Origin: Calcarisporiella thermophila CBS 279.70
Taxonomy: Eukaryota > Calcarisporiellomycota
NCBI RefSeq assembly: GCF_041956535.1
Contig: NW_027192213.1
Span: 1 to 48,446 of the forward strand
Direction: 5' to 3'
DNA length: 48,446 bases
The translations under genes were made by a program, and so were the position numbers. The notes beneath the pieces are model-generated. The model ran no database searches. It was not told where the DNA came from and saw nothing but the letters and a program-made list of their open reading frames with translations. Shown in pieces: positions 11,996 through 21,302 of this stretch (within the stretch, counting starts at the first letter, position 1; every line of letters begins with the position of its first letter).

Positions 11996-12280
11996 TTAAG
12001 CATTACGAGCAGGAGTAGGGATAGGTGAAGAAGCAACAGAAGCGGGCGTATATCTATATCGATATTGCGGGAACAACGGGTTAAATTGAAATCCCTGCGT
12101 TCCTCCAAGGATCCAAGGGAAGACGAGATCGATTAAATTTAATGGAATTGAAGGGAGGAAGCCAATCGGGTCAAGATTTTCTCGCTTTCTATGTTCTGGA
12201 ATAGTTGGGGCGGCCAGTGCTGCCGTTAACATAAGAATGATTGCTGAGAGCAAAGTAATGATTGTCAAGGAGTTCTTCAT
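11996..12280 (-). CDS. Small secreted protein, possible Kex2-processed peptide precursor
   Basis: A single-exon ORF of 94 aa from ATG 12280. It starts with a strong signal peptide (MKNSLTIITLLSAIILML, ending near ALA-A at residue 23). Soon after comes a basic site, EHRKREN, a good match for a kexin-type protease. The mature part is proline- and aromatic-rich (IPLNLIDLVFPWILGG, PLFPQYRYRYTP) and has no cysteines. I do not recognise a family, so function is unknown; candidates are a secreted peptide, a surface peptide or an effector-like protein. A TATA-like box lies about 110 nt upstream. An ORF of this size could arise by chance, but the signal peptide, dibasic site and promoter together support a gene. 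Confidence 0.6.
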   Translation of the reverse strand: MKNSLTIITLLSAIILMLTAALAAPTIPEHRKRENLDPIGFLPSIPLNLIDLVFPWILGGTQGFQFNPLFPQYRYRYTPASVASSPIPTPARNA

Positions 12281-12901
12281 TGTCACTTTCGAAATATGGA
12301 GGAATGCAAAGGTTTACAGAAATAATAGGAAAATCTAAGTCTGATTGACAAGTTATGAAGGACATTAAGTTTGAAGAGTTTGCTTCTTTTATACATTGGA
12401 AACTCAAAAAACATTTACCTGGATTTCTCAATTTGTTTAAAAAACCCGTGTCGATCTCTAATGTTTCAGACTTTTGTATTAATCTACTATGGGTCTAGTT
12501 CCATGTCTGGAGAGTTGTTTCCCTTGCCGAATTTCGTCCAAATCACCTATAAACCTATAATTTCAATGTCTCGGTAACTCTTTGCCATACTTTAATTTAA
12601 AAATCCAAACGAAGAATATTGATCCGTGCATAGGAGAGTTCTATGAATACTGTTTTTCCAATTTAACTGCATGAACCTAATGTTTGAGAAGTCGAAGAAT
12701 TTTGCGCCCCCCGATTTTTCCTTCATCTACTAACTCTACTATGGTCTATATCGTTAATCTAAATTGAAATCATAGCCTTTGTACATTACTCAAGATAATT
12801 GCCTAGACTTTTTAATGATAATTACCATTCCGATAGAAACCCGCGGTTTGTTATCAAATCAATTTTCTCGACTTGTTGCAAATATGTAGCAATGCGTCGC
12901 C
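12281..12901. other. Spacer upstream of the small secreted gene
   Basis: Apart from the promoter element at 12388-12396, no gene or RNA is seen. The stretch ends at the perfect palindrome starting at 12902. Confidence 0.5.
12388..12396 (-). promoter_or_regulatory. CCAAT-TATA promoter element of the small secreted protein
   Basis: On the minus strand the sequence reads CCAATGTATAAAAG about 110 nt upstream of ATG 12280, combining a CCAAT-like and a TATA-like motif. Confidence 0.45.
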
Positions 12902-12954
12902 TATTGTACTTTCATCATGACTAGCATTATGCTAGTCATGATGAAAGTACAATA
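12902..12954. repeat. Perfect 53-nt palindrome
   Basis: Two 26-bp arms (12902-12927 and 12929-12954) are exact reverse complements around one base at 12928. The arm sequence includes GTACTTTCATCATGACTAGC. It could form a hairpin or cruciform. It is at the left edge of the repeat-rich tRNA-Tyr island. Confidence 0.9.
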
Positions 12955-12979
12955 TATTATTAATATAGACTATACAATC

Positions 12980-13121
12980 TATGTCTAATAAGGTCTATCC
13001 CGACAATCCTCTAGCTATCCCTAAGCTCTTGATTGCCCTTTCTTAAACACTTCAGAAGACTAATAAACGACACAAAGTGGATTGTAAACTAATCCGGTTC
13101 TATCTCAATACAAAATAGCAC
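12980..13121 (+). repeat. 142-bp direct repeat, copy 1 (uninterrupted)
   Basis: Starts TATGTCTAATAAGG and ends CAATACAAAATAGCAC. The same unit recurs in the same orientation at 14073-14537, where a SINE interrupts it. This copy shows the site before SINE insertion (TAAGCTCTTGATTG). The TG..CA-like ends are compatible with a solo LTR, but I find no flanking duplication. Confidence 0.8.
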
Positions 13122-13139
13122 GCAACTAGTTCCTAATTA

Positions 13140-13442
13140 TTTTTTTTTTTTGATCAATCAATGGAAACTTTTATTAGGTTAATAGTTCCCAATATTACAA
13201 GAAGCAGACGTGAAAGAGCTTGACGCGAAGTAAGTTATCCACGTCATGTTGACGAGCATCGCTCATTGCGTCAGTAATAGTCGTTATTGTTGTGTTTATC
13301 GTGAAAGTCGTGTTTGTCGTGTTAGAGCCAAAGGGCAAGTGGACAGCAATCTCAAGAAGCGAGTGCTGGTGGGGATTGCGGGGTTCGAACCCGCGCCATT
13401 TCGATTATGGCACCTGAAGTGGACCACTACACCACCTCTCCC
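13140..13442 (-). mobile_element. tRNA-related SINE, copy 1
   Basis: Read on the minus strand: a tRNA-like head with an A-box-like TGGTGTAGTGG and a B box GGTTCGAACC, a body of about 200 nt unrelated to tRNA, and a tail TTTCCATTGATTGATC followed by a run of A (a T run at 13140-13151 on the plus strand). It is flanked by the 14-bp duplication CTAGTTCCTAATTA (13126-13139 and 13443-13456). Apart from tail length it differs from copy 2 at one position in about 290 nt. Confidence 0.88.
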
Positions 13443-13521
13443 CTAGTTCCTAATTAATGTCGGAGCTTGAATATCGTTGGGATAGCTTGATATGTGACTC
13501 GAGTTATGACAATTACCAAAT

Positions 13522-13606
13522 CCGGCTATAGCTCAGCTGGTAGAGCGGAAGACTGTAGTTGATAATAGCAATCTTTAGGTCCCTGGTTCGAATCCGGGTG
13601 GCCGGA
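13522..13606 (+). tRNA. tRNA-Tyr (GTA), intron-containing, copy 1
   Basis: Acceptor stem CCGGCTA pairs with TGGCCGG, with discriminator A. The D arm, the anticodon loop ACTGTAG (anticodon GTA) and T loop GGTTCGAATCC are all present. A 12-nt intron (TTGATAATAGCA) follows the base after the anticodon, the canonical eukaryotic position. A T-rich run follows the gene. The minus-strand copy at 13965-14049 differs by one intron base. Confidence 0.92.
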
Positions 13607-13964
13607 CATTTTAATATTTTTTTAATATAGTTGCTATTTTGAATCACGTATCCTTGAAAAATCTATGAATGAATTATTGATACCTTAAATACTAATATTT
13701 TTTAGTTCCATCTTCAACTATAAAAGAACGCATCAAATTATTTAATGCAATAATATACTCAATATAGAATATACACAGATTATAGTATAAATCAATTATA
13801 TCAAAACGAAAATCAATCCATTATAAAAATTTTGAATGAAATGGAAACTAAAGGTGAACAAACGTAATTTTTAGCAATATAGTGTATAAGTAGAAAGCTA
13901 TTCATTGGGCAGTTCGTATCTTTTCTAAAAATGTAATTATATCTGTATAAATAGCCGCAAAAAA

Positions 13965-14049
13965 TCCGGCCACCCGGATTCGAACCAGGGACCTAAAGAT
14001 CGCTATTATCAACTACAGTCTTCCGCTCTACCAGCTGAGCTATAGCCGG
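13965..14049 (-). tRNA. tRNA-Tyr (GTA), intron-containing, copy 2
   Basis: Reverse-strand copy of the 13522-13606 gene: same acceptor, anticodon GTA and T arm. Its intron reads TTGATAATAGCG, one base different. A run of T follows the 3' end. The two genes face each other with about 360 nt between their 3' ends. Confidence 0.92.
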
Positions 14050-14072
14050 ATTTAGTAATGTTGCGTCGAATA

Positions 14073-14537
14073 TATGTCTAATAAGGTCTATCCCGACAAT
14101 CCTCTAGCTATCCTTAAGCTCTTGATTGTCGGGGAGAGGTGGTGCAGTGGTCCACTTCAGGTGCCATAATCGAAATGGCGCGGGTTCGAACCCCGCAATC
14201 CCCACCAGCACTCGCTTCTTGAGATTGCTGTCCACTTGCCCTTTGGCTCTAACACGACAAACACGACTTTCACGATAAACACAACAATAACGACTATTAC
14301 TGACGCAATGAGCGATGCTCGTCAACATGACGTGGATAACTTACTTCGCGTCAAGCTCTTTCACGTCTGCTTCTTGTAATATTGGGAACTATTAACCTAA
14401 TAAAAGTTTCCATTGATTGATCAAAAAAAAAAAAATTAAGCTCTTGATTGTCCTTCCTTAAACACTTCAGAAGACTAATAAACGACACAAGATGGTGGTT
14501 TGAAACGTATCCGGTTCTATCTCAATACAAAATAGCA
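14073..14537 (+). repeat. 142-bp direct repeat, copy 2 (interrupted by SINE copy 2)
   Basis: Matches 12980-13121 in the same orientation with scattered substitutions, but is split by the SINE at 14131-14435 and its duplicated target (14114-14130 and 14436-14452). Confidence 0.8.
14131..14435 (+). mobile_element. tRNA-related SINE, copy 2
   Basis: Starts GGGGAGAGGTGG, with the A-box-like TGGTGCAGTGG and the B box GGTTCGAACC within the first 75 nt. The body continues to TAATAAAAGTTTCCATTG, ATTGATC and 13 A. It is flanked by an exact 17-bp duplication TTAAGCTCTTGATTGTC (14114-14130 and 14436-14452). The uninterrupted copy of this locus at 12980-13121 confirms the insertion point. Confidence 0.92.
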
Positions 14538-14760
14538 CACTTTATTCTAACTAAAGATATTCTCCTTTTTATACTAAAGATAATGTATCACAAGAAGGTA
14601 AAATATAAAAAAATATAAGGTGATTCTGGATAAATATGTTAATCGTATGATAATAAGTATACTGGTCACCCCACAAAAATATCTATCACACCACATAATG
14701 AATAAAAAGAAAAGTAAGTCACGAAATCTAAGCCTCCTTTCCTCCTACTGCGCCATAAAT

Positions 14761-15323
14761 NNNNNNNNNNNNNNNNNNNNNNNNNNNNNNNNNNNNNNNN
14801 NNNNNNNNNNNNNNNNNNNNNNNNNNNNNNNNNNNNNNNNNNNNNNNNNNNNNNNNNNNNNNNNNNNNNNNNNNNNNNNNNNNNNNNNNNNNNNNNNNNN
14901 NNNNNNNNNNNNNNNNNNNNNNNNNNNNNNNNNNNNNNNNNNNNNNNNNNNNNNNNNNNNNNNNNNNNNNNNNNNNNNNNNNNNNNNNNNNNNNNNNNNN
15001 NNNNNNNNNNNNNNNNNNNNNNNNNNNNNNNNNNNNNNNNNNNNNNNNNNNNNNNNNNNNNNNNNNNNNNNNNNNNNNNNNNNNNNNNNNNNNNNNNNNN
15101 NNNNNNNNNNNNNNNNNNNNNNNNNNNNNNNNNNNNNNNNNNNNNNNNNNNNNNNNNNNNNNNNNNNNNNNNNNNNNNNNNNNNNNNNNNNNNNNNNNNN
15201 NNNNNNNNNNNNNNNNNNNNNNNNNNNNNNNNNNNNNNNNNNNNNNNNNNNNNNNNNNNNNNNNNNNNNNNNNNNNNNNNNNNNNNNNNNNNNNNNNNNN
15301 NNNNNNNNNNNNNNNNNNNNNNN
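14761..15323. other. Assembly gap (563 N)
   Basis: Unsequenced bases in the assembly. It hides the 5' part of the LINE copy that emerges at 15324. Open frames crossing it are artefacts. Confidence 1.
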
Positions 15324-16437
15324 CTATATTGTGCCAAATTTCCTCACAACAGTAATTGTTGGAATCGTATCGAGATATCTGCAGTAGGACAACCAAGCCA
15401 AGCCACGTAATCCCTCAAGCCCTGCTATTACCCTGTTACAGGGTATACCACAGATTGAAGGACCATGTACGTTCCCGCTGGGTAAATGTGTGCTAGCTGG
15501 CACAAAGGTCAAGAACTTCCGTACAAAAATCGGGAGGCTCTACAAGACAAGCAAAGGAGAGAATATCACTCCGGAATGGAAAGAGACCTCAAGCGATTCC
15601 ATCAATTGGGAGGTAGCTTGGATGTACTGGAAAAAGCGGCCGAGCGAACCCAAGCATAGGACACTAAGATGGAGACTCTTGAAACACAGATTGGTGATAA
15701 ACATCATCACTAGTAACTGGACAGGAGAACCTAATATTTGCAAGCGATGCAGAACCAACGCAGTGGAAACCATTAGTCATGCTTACCTGGAATGCCCGGC
15801 CATAAATCAGTTATGGCAAACGGTAGACAACTTCGTATGCCGCATCCTTGGAGTGAGAGCCCACGAGTCAACCAAGGAAGACAGACTATTTGGAACAGAC
15901 TACAAAACCATGGGCTACCAACGGGAAGTAGTGTCAACGGTCCATGATGCAGCAATTTGGATCGTCTATCGATCAAGATTATCGATAATAATGGATAACG
16001 CCCAACCAAGTGAAATAGCGCTCGCTGAACAACTAGGTCACGAAATGCAAAAAATCGTGAGATCCAAATGGTGGTCAGCGTCCATAAAGGATAAGAAAGA
16101 AGATTTCCAAGAGCTTTGGTGTAAGGGAAGTTGGATACAAGTCCAAGGAGACGAAATATCCTTCAACCAAAACACTTAGCTCCAATACGACCTTGCCGAA
16201 TACCCTACCACCCGCATTCTAGTTTTCCTTCTTTTTTTCTTTCTATATTAGTCCATATTCTTTTCCTCACTTGTATAATACCGTCCTTGAAAAATAGGAT
16301 GGTATTCATACGATCAATCACTACTTACATGTATTTCCCCTGACAATTTTTTTTTTGAGAGTATTTCTCCTGACAAGGCACTATACTAACTTAAAAAGAT
16401 ACTTTTCAATAAAGATCCATAAATCCCAAAAAAAAAA
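15324..16437 (+). mobile_element. Non-LTR (LINE) retrotransposon A, 3' part
   Basis: The visible part runs from the gap edge through the C-terminal domain of the LINE polyprotein and a 3' UTR to a tail (ACTTTTCAATAAAGATCC, then a run of A ending at 16437). Its 5' half is in the gap or lost. Confidence 0.8.
15388..16179 (+). pseudogene. LINE ORF2 C-terminal piece with zinc-binding reverse-transcriptase domain
   Basis: An open frame of about 263 codons, ending at TAG 16179, is the C-terminal end of a LINE polyprotein. The zinc-binding motif is ICKRCRT..ISHAYLECP (C-x2-C, H, C), preceded by KRPSEPKHRTLRWRLLKHRL, which is typical of the zf-RVT domain behind reverse transcriptase. A stop at 15385-15387 (TAG) closes the frame upstream, and the catalytic domains are not visible. 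It is therefore a fragment, though whether the break is biological or due to the gap cannot be decided here. Confidence 0.8.
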
Positions 16438-16445
16438 TCTCAAGT

Positions 16446-16554
16446 TGTGCCAGGAGCATTACCTGGGTGATTTTGACGTAGAAGCTGCCCTACCTTTTTA
16501 ACAGGATAGGACACTTTTCAATAAAGGTCCTTTGTTAAAAAGAAAAAAAAAGCT
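16446..16554 (+). mobile_element. Short 5'-truncated LINE 3' end
   Basis: Ends with ACTTTTCAATAAAGGTCC and an A-rich tail, nearly the same tail as LINE A just upstream. The 9-bp ATCTCAAGT occurs on both sides (16437-16445 and 16555-16563), consistent with a target duplication around a 5'-truncated insertion of about 110 bp. Confidence 0.55.
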
Positions 16555-16579
16555 ATCTCAAGTCGTTGTATTTTCCTAT

Positions 16580-18100
16580 GGTTAAAATCACTCGATGTCC
16601 ATATTATCTGTCTCCAAGAAATGCACACAGCCTCCAACGATTACCAATGGTGGTCCCAACATTGGGGCTACTCCGCCCTATGATCAAAACACAATGCTAT
16701 TCTTTCAACATCGGAACATATCAGCCTAGAAGAGACTTTTAGATCAGAAGACGGGAGAATTATCCAAGCAAAAATCATCAACAAAACCACCCAGAACCAA
16801 GACCCTCTACACATCACAACAGTATATGCGCCTGCGAACCCTCAAGATCGAAACAACTTCTATCAAACCACTTTCAAACAACTCCAAAAGGCACGCCAAG
16901 TAGTGGTAGGAGATTTCAATGCCTACCAAAGCCCCAGCTTAGACCACTGGCCACCCCTCCCAGGGTCGAACGGACAAAGAACATCATGGAAGTCACTGGA
17001 AGAGTCACTAAGAGATTTAGACCTGCACGACATCCATAGACACTTCTCCTCCCGAGCAGATCAATTCACTTGTGAGACGGTCACAAGCTCAGGAATAGTG
17101 AAAACACGTATAGATCACGCGTATACCACACCAACCCTCCTAGAAAAATCCCAGGACTTGGAAACCATAACCCCATCCCTATTCGAAGGGAGATCCACAT
17201 CGGACCACTTAGGCCTACTCCTTACGATCAACCAAAGCACCCGGAATCAACGTGGACCAGGATGGTGGAAATTAAACACCGACGTACTAGATGATGAAGC
17301 TTTCGTCAATGAGATTCAATCCCTCTGGAGAAGGAGACCCGCTATCACCGCTATTATACAACCTGGCGCTGGAGCCGTTGCTACATCATATTCGAATGAC
17401 AATCAAAGGAATATCGGTAAACTCAGAACACCAGATAAAAACCGCGGCTTTTGCAGATGATGTGGTAGCGGTAGTGTCCGACCAGGAAGATATCAACAAA
17501 ATGACAGAATGCTTGGAACTGTTCAATCTAGCCTCCAACTCAAACAAATTTCGATAAATCCGAAGCAGTACCACTTACTACAGAGAGCAGGATGCCCTTG
17601 TTGTCACCATGCCTTTTTATCCCGGAAGAAGGTACCTTTACTCTGCTGGGAATCCCTTTCAATACCAAGCACATCTTCCCGCCCACGTCATTCTACGAAC
17701 AATTGTTGGAGAAGTTGGAGAAAACAGTTAAAACCTGGAAATCACGCTCAATATCCCTCCTAGGAAAAGTTTTGCTTGTTAACTCTAGACTTTTGTCCAA
17801 GATCTGGTACTTAGCCTATCTCATTCCCTTTAAACAAGACTTCTTTGATAGAGTTTCCCGGATAGTCCAGCAATTCCTCTGGGGAGGGCGCCGCTCGCAA
17901 ATTGAGAGAAGTCTCCTGGAACAACCAAAGGGCTTTGGTCTGGGATTAATTGACCCAAAACACCAATGTACAGCCATCCTTGCTTCCTGGATCCAAAGAA
18001 TCCACAATGCGCAAAGAGAACGCATACCGCCGCCATGGTATCACTTAGCCATCCATATTCTTACGAAACACTATCCTAATGAAGGCTCCAATAAATGACC
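16580..18100 (+). pseudogene. Non-LTR (LINE) retrotransposon B: endonuclease plus deleted reverse transcriptase
   Basis: The N-terminal part is an AP-endonuclease-type domain (LQEMHT, VVGDFNAYQ at about 16905, TRIDHAY, STSDHLGLL). It runs to FVNEIQSLW near 17325, then changes frame directly into the reverse transcriptase at GEGDPLSPLLYNLALEPLL, with the catalytic FADDVVAVV near 17455. The N-terminal RT motifs are missing, so an internal deletion has occurred. Further breaks are a TGA near 16680 within the endonuclease and an extra T near 17553 before DKSEAVPL. The RT thumb region continues to about 18098, but the zinc domain seen in LINE A is absent. This copy cannot encode a working enzyme. 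Confidence 0.85.
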
Positions 18101-18635
18101 ACGACCATACATTAATATTCGCAGGTTTAGAAGCTGGCCCTGCTCTTAATCCTGCAAAACGTGAGAACTAAGTGTGAAAACAGTCATAAAAAATAAAAAT
18201 ACAGTAATAAGGTGTCAAGAAACTTTTGGGAGGCACTTTATTTAGTATTTTGCCAATTATATGTAATAACATTTTTTTACCCACAACAAATATGTGAATT
18301 CTCGAATAAATGTTAATTTTCAAATTCAAGTGGAATCTAGGTATAAACTTATTTCACGATTTTACTGTTTTTGGACTACTTGCTAAGAATAAAGAGCTAA
18401 ATCTTTGTTATTACTAGCGCTATTATCAAATATTTGAGATTTTTTCTTTTATATTGCGTTATTTCAATATTTTTGTTGAATTTTACTTTTACCAATAGTT
18501 TTATTATATTATATTCCTTTTTTCAGTTATGGATTGAAGAAAAATTTGATAATATCAACATGTTGATAAATCCATATTGCACTATGTTATAAAAACTTAC
18601 AGTATAATTTTTTGTTGGGAAACAGAGCAAATCAG
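18101..18635. other. AT-rich spacer between LINE B and the alcohol dehydrogenase
   Basis: The LINE homology fades after about 18100. The remainder is AT-rich with no ORF or RNA gene that I can support. Confidence 0.5.
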
Positions 18636-20394
18636 TTATTCCTCAGGCTTAAGCATGACCTTTACGCAACCATCCTCATGCTTGTCAAAGAGAGAATAAG
18701 CTTTGGGAGCTTCTTTGAAAGGAACGCGGTGCGTAAATAAAATTTTGCCTGGATCTGGCTTCACTTTTTGGTTCTTGAGAATATCAAGAATATCTTTCCA
18801 ATATTTTTGCACCAAAACTTGGCCGCCATGAATGCATACGCTCTTTTCCATGAGGGCACCAATAGGGAACTGGTTACAAGTACCGACATAATCTCCTATC
18901 AAACTAACACTTCCACCTATATCACATTGTTATTCGAGGGTAAGTATGTCATATTGATTTGAAAATTGAATTAATATTTGGGTCAATCTAACCTTTCTTG
19001 ACACACTTGATGCACTCAGATACAACCTCCGGAGCGTCAGTTTCAAGCATTAGGGCCCGAGAAACCTTATGCATCATTGTCTTGGGAAAACGAAAACCCA
19101 CACAATCAATAGCACAATCAACTCCTCCAGGACAAATTTCTTGCATCCTCTTTACAACATCAGTGTGCTCAGTCGCATCAATAGTCTCCACACCGATGTA
19201 TTCGCATGCTAACTGCAGGCGCTCTTTGTCATTATCAATTGCAATTATCCGAGATGCTCCACGATACTTCGCCCAAATTTGAGCCATTAGTCCAACAGGG
19301 CCGCAACCTAATAATAGTGGATCGTCAGTGTTAAAAAATGGCGAAAGAACATCTCTGATGTAATATAGTGCTCTAATTACCCCAAACTGCTACAGTTCGC
19401 CCTTCAGTCACATGTCCACGCTCATTAGCATGCCAGCCAGTGCACGCAACCTAGAAAACGTAGGTATTATATCATTATTCTAATATGCGAGCGAGAAAAA
19501 GAATGTGATAACTACATCACAAAGAAGCAAAGCATCCTCGTCGCTTAATTCCGATTCAGATGGCAACTGGAGCAAGTTCACATCCGCAAAAGGTACGCGA
19601 ATATATTCAGCTTGGGTTCCTTCATAACCCCCTATATCTCAGTGATTCTATATGAAACTAGTGCATCTTCACAAAATTCTACGGATGAATTAAACGTTTA
19701 CCTGTAAGATGAGAATACCCAAACAGACCGGCAGTGCGGTGGCCTAAACCAGCAGAAATAATATTAGATCAATCTTAATTGAAGCTAGTAATATTATTAT
19801 TAGTACATACCGTACATCTGCTCCATATCGCGACTGGGGTTCGTAGTATCGCAGCAAGAGAACAATCCTCGCTGGCAGTATTCGCATTTTCCGCAAGCAA
19901 TGACCGCAGAAATTGCTACACGCTCGCCTTCCTTAAAATTCTTTACTTGACTCCCTACCTGATATCCCCAAAATGCACCATATAATAAACAGCAATCAGA
20001 AACCTATATTTACTGTCCGATTTTGTAACCGATTTTTATTATAACTATTGTTACCTGATGAACGATACCAATTGCTTCGTGACCTAATACATCGCCGCTT
20101 TTCATACCCTGAACCGTATTGTGGTAGAGATGAAGATCGCTTCCACAAATAGTAGTGGCAGTCATCCTCACGATAACATCGGTAGGCTCCTGCTCGTGAG
20201 GAAAAAAAACCAAATCATCACCAAATTCTATTCTTTCAATTTTCACTGAAAGAAATACTCACAGTGAGTGTAGGCTTGCCACATTCATCCACTCCCACCG
20301 ATGTATTACCATGCCAAACTACCGCTCTCATTGTCCCACCAGATTTCTGAGGGTGTTGAGTGGTACTAGGAACATATTGAGCGCCAGAAGACAT
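18636..20394 (-). CDS. Zinc-dependent medium-chain alcohol dehydrogenase
   Basis: Eight exons (20394-20263, 20189-20055, 19958-19811, 19743-19702, 19631-19516, 19450-19381, 19307-18993, 18916-18636) give 1239 nt, 412 aa; introns are 65-96 nt. Catalytic zinc site: Cys59 in TTICGSDLH and GHE at 80-82. Structural zinc site: Cys111, 114, 117 and 125 in ACGKCEYCQRGLFSCC. The cofactor-binding loop is GCGPVG at 215-220. The insert YGHRTAGLFGYSHLTGGYEG and the domain order match the glutathione-independent formaldehyde dehydrogenase-like branch of zinc ADHs. No targeting signal is obvious, so it is probably cytosolic. Reaction: NAD(P)-dependent oxidation or reduction of an alcohol/aldehyde; the exact substrate is not readable. 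The intron after GKPTLT holds an in-frame stretch that makes a misleading longer ORF (20010-20246). Confidence 0.93.
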
Positions 20395-20465
20395 GTTTTA
20401 GTAAACTTTTGAAAGTGAAGGTTGTGCTCTTTTCTTGTTAATTCCCAGAGAATTCAATCGCCAAT

Positions 20466-20476
20466 CTATTTATACT
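20466..20476 (-). promoter_or_regulatory. TATA-like box of the alcohol dehydrogenase gene
   Basis: AGTATAAATAG on the minus strand, about 72 nt upstream of ATG 20394. Confidence 0.5.
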
Positions 20477-21302
20477 AAAATCAACGAAAGAAATTTTTTT
20501 GCCACCATTGTGTGACTGGTTGGCGTCTATGCATTGAAATTACCGAATTCAGGATAGGATGTGAAAGTGGCATGAAAGTGGCATGAAGGTGGTTCTCAAA
20601 GCCCATGATTAAAACCTCAGACTCATTGCAACTTCCAAAAGCATCTCCAAATTAAAATAAATTCAGCCGAGATATATAGTTATGGTCGGAATAATTGAAA
20701 TAATGCAGAATAAAATCAATAATCGAATTGATTGTAATTAAGTAAAGAGGATTGATCCTGTTTCCTAGGTTGCTTTTATTAATCTATTTTATAGAAATCC
20801 ATATTTAATAATTTATAACAAAAAACGCCCGATTTAAAATGGATATCAATGACAACTTTCTTAGAACATTTCCAAAATTTGAGATCAAAAGTGCTAGATA
20901 TTATAAAATACCTATTTGATCGGTTTTATTATATCCCGTGACCTTCTCGATTGGCTTATAACTTGTCTCCTTGCATGAAATTATTCAATATATGTTTTCA
21001 TTGTAAAGCTAATGATCTCAATGATTAATCAATGTAAAAAATACTTTCTACATTGATCTTATCGTATGCGAGGTGGATAGTAAACATCTATTATTGATTT
21101 GATCAAACTATCGAAAAAAGAATAATAATGGATAGTACTCCTACCACCGAATTTATTAATAGGTATTTTCATAATATTAGACGAAATTGAATTGGCAAAA
21201 AATTTCCTCTCAATAGGATACAGTATTAAATACAATAGATTACAGTAATAAAACCATCAATTAATTATGATTAGAAATTTGAAAGACCAATTATTTCTAA
21301 TA
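20477..21302. other. AT-rich spacer, no gene seen
   Basis: Contains a small tandem repeat near 20560-20590 (three runs of GAAAGTGGCAT or near variants). No other feature can be supported. Confidence 0.5.

Noticed and set aside
13246-13446. ORF with VGIAGFEPAPFRLWHLKW (also at 14104-14328)
   Set aside because: This is the reverse translation of the tRNA-like SINE head, a well-known kind of false protein.
14131-14206. A functional tRNA gene in the SINE head
   Set aside because: The 5' GGGGAGA pairs poorly with the AATCCCC on the 3' side, and the anticodon loop AATCGAA lacks the normal T before the anticodon. It is a tRNA-derived promoter, not a gene.
12980-14537. Reading the paired 142-bp repeats as LTRs of one retrotransposon
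   Set aside because: The interior contains tRNA-Tyr genes and a SINE instead of gag/pol, and no shared target duplication flanks the outer ends.
14620-15512. Long ORFs crossing the N run
   Set aside because: Unknown bases are read as open codons. There is no real coding evidence on either side except the LINE fragment.
20010-20246. ORF starting MKIERIEFGDD as an alternative alcohol dehydrogenase start
   Set aside because: Its first part is intron sequence (donor GTGAGT at 20262, acceptor GAGCAG at 20190). The spliced model gives an exact family match and a total length divisible by three.
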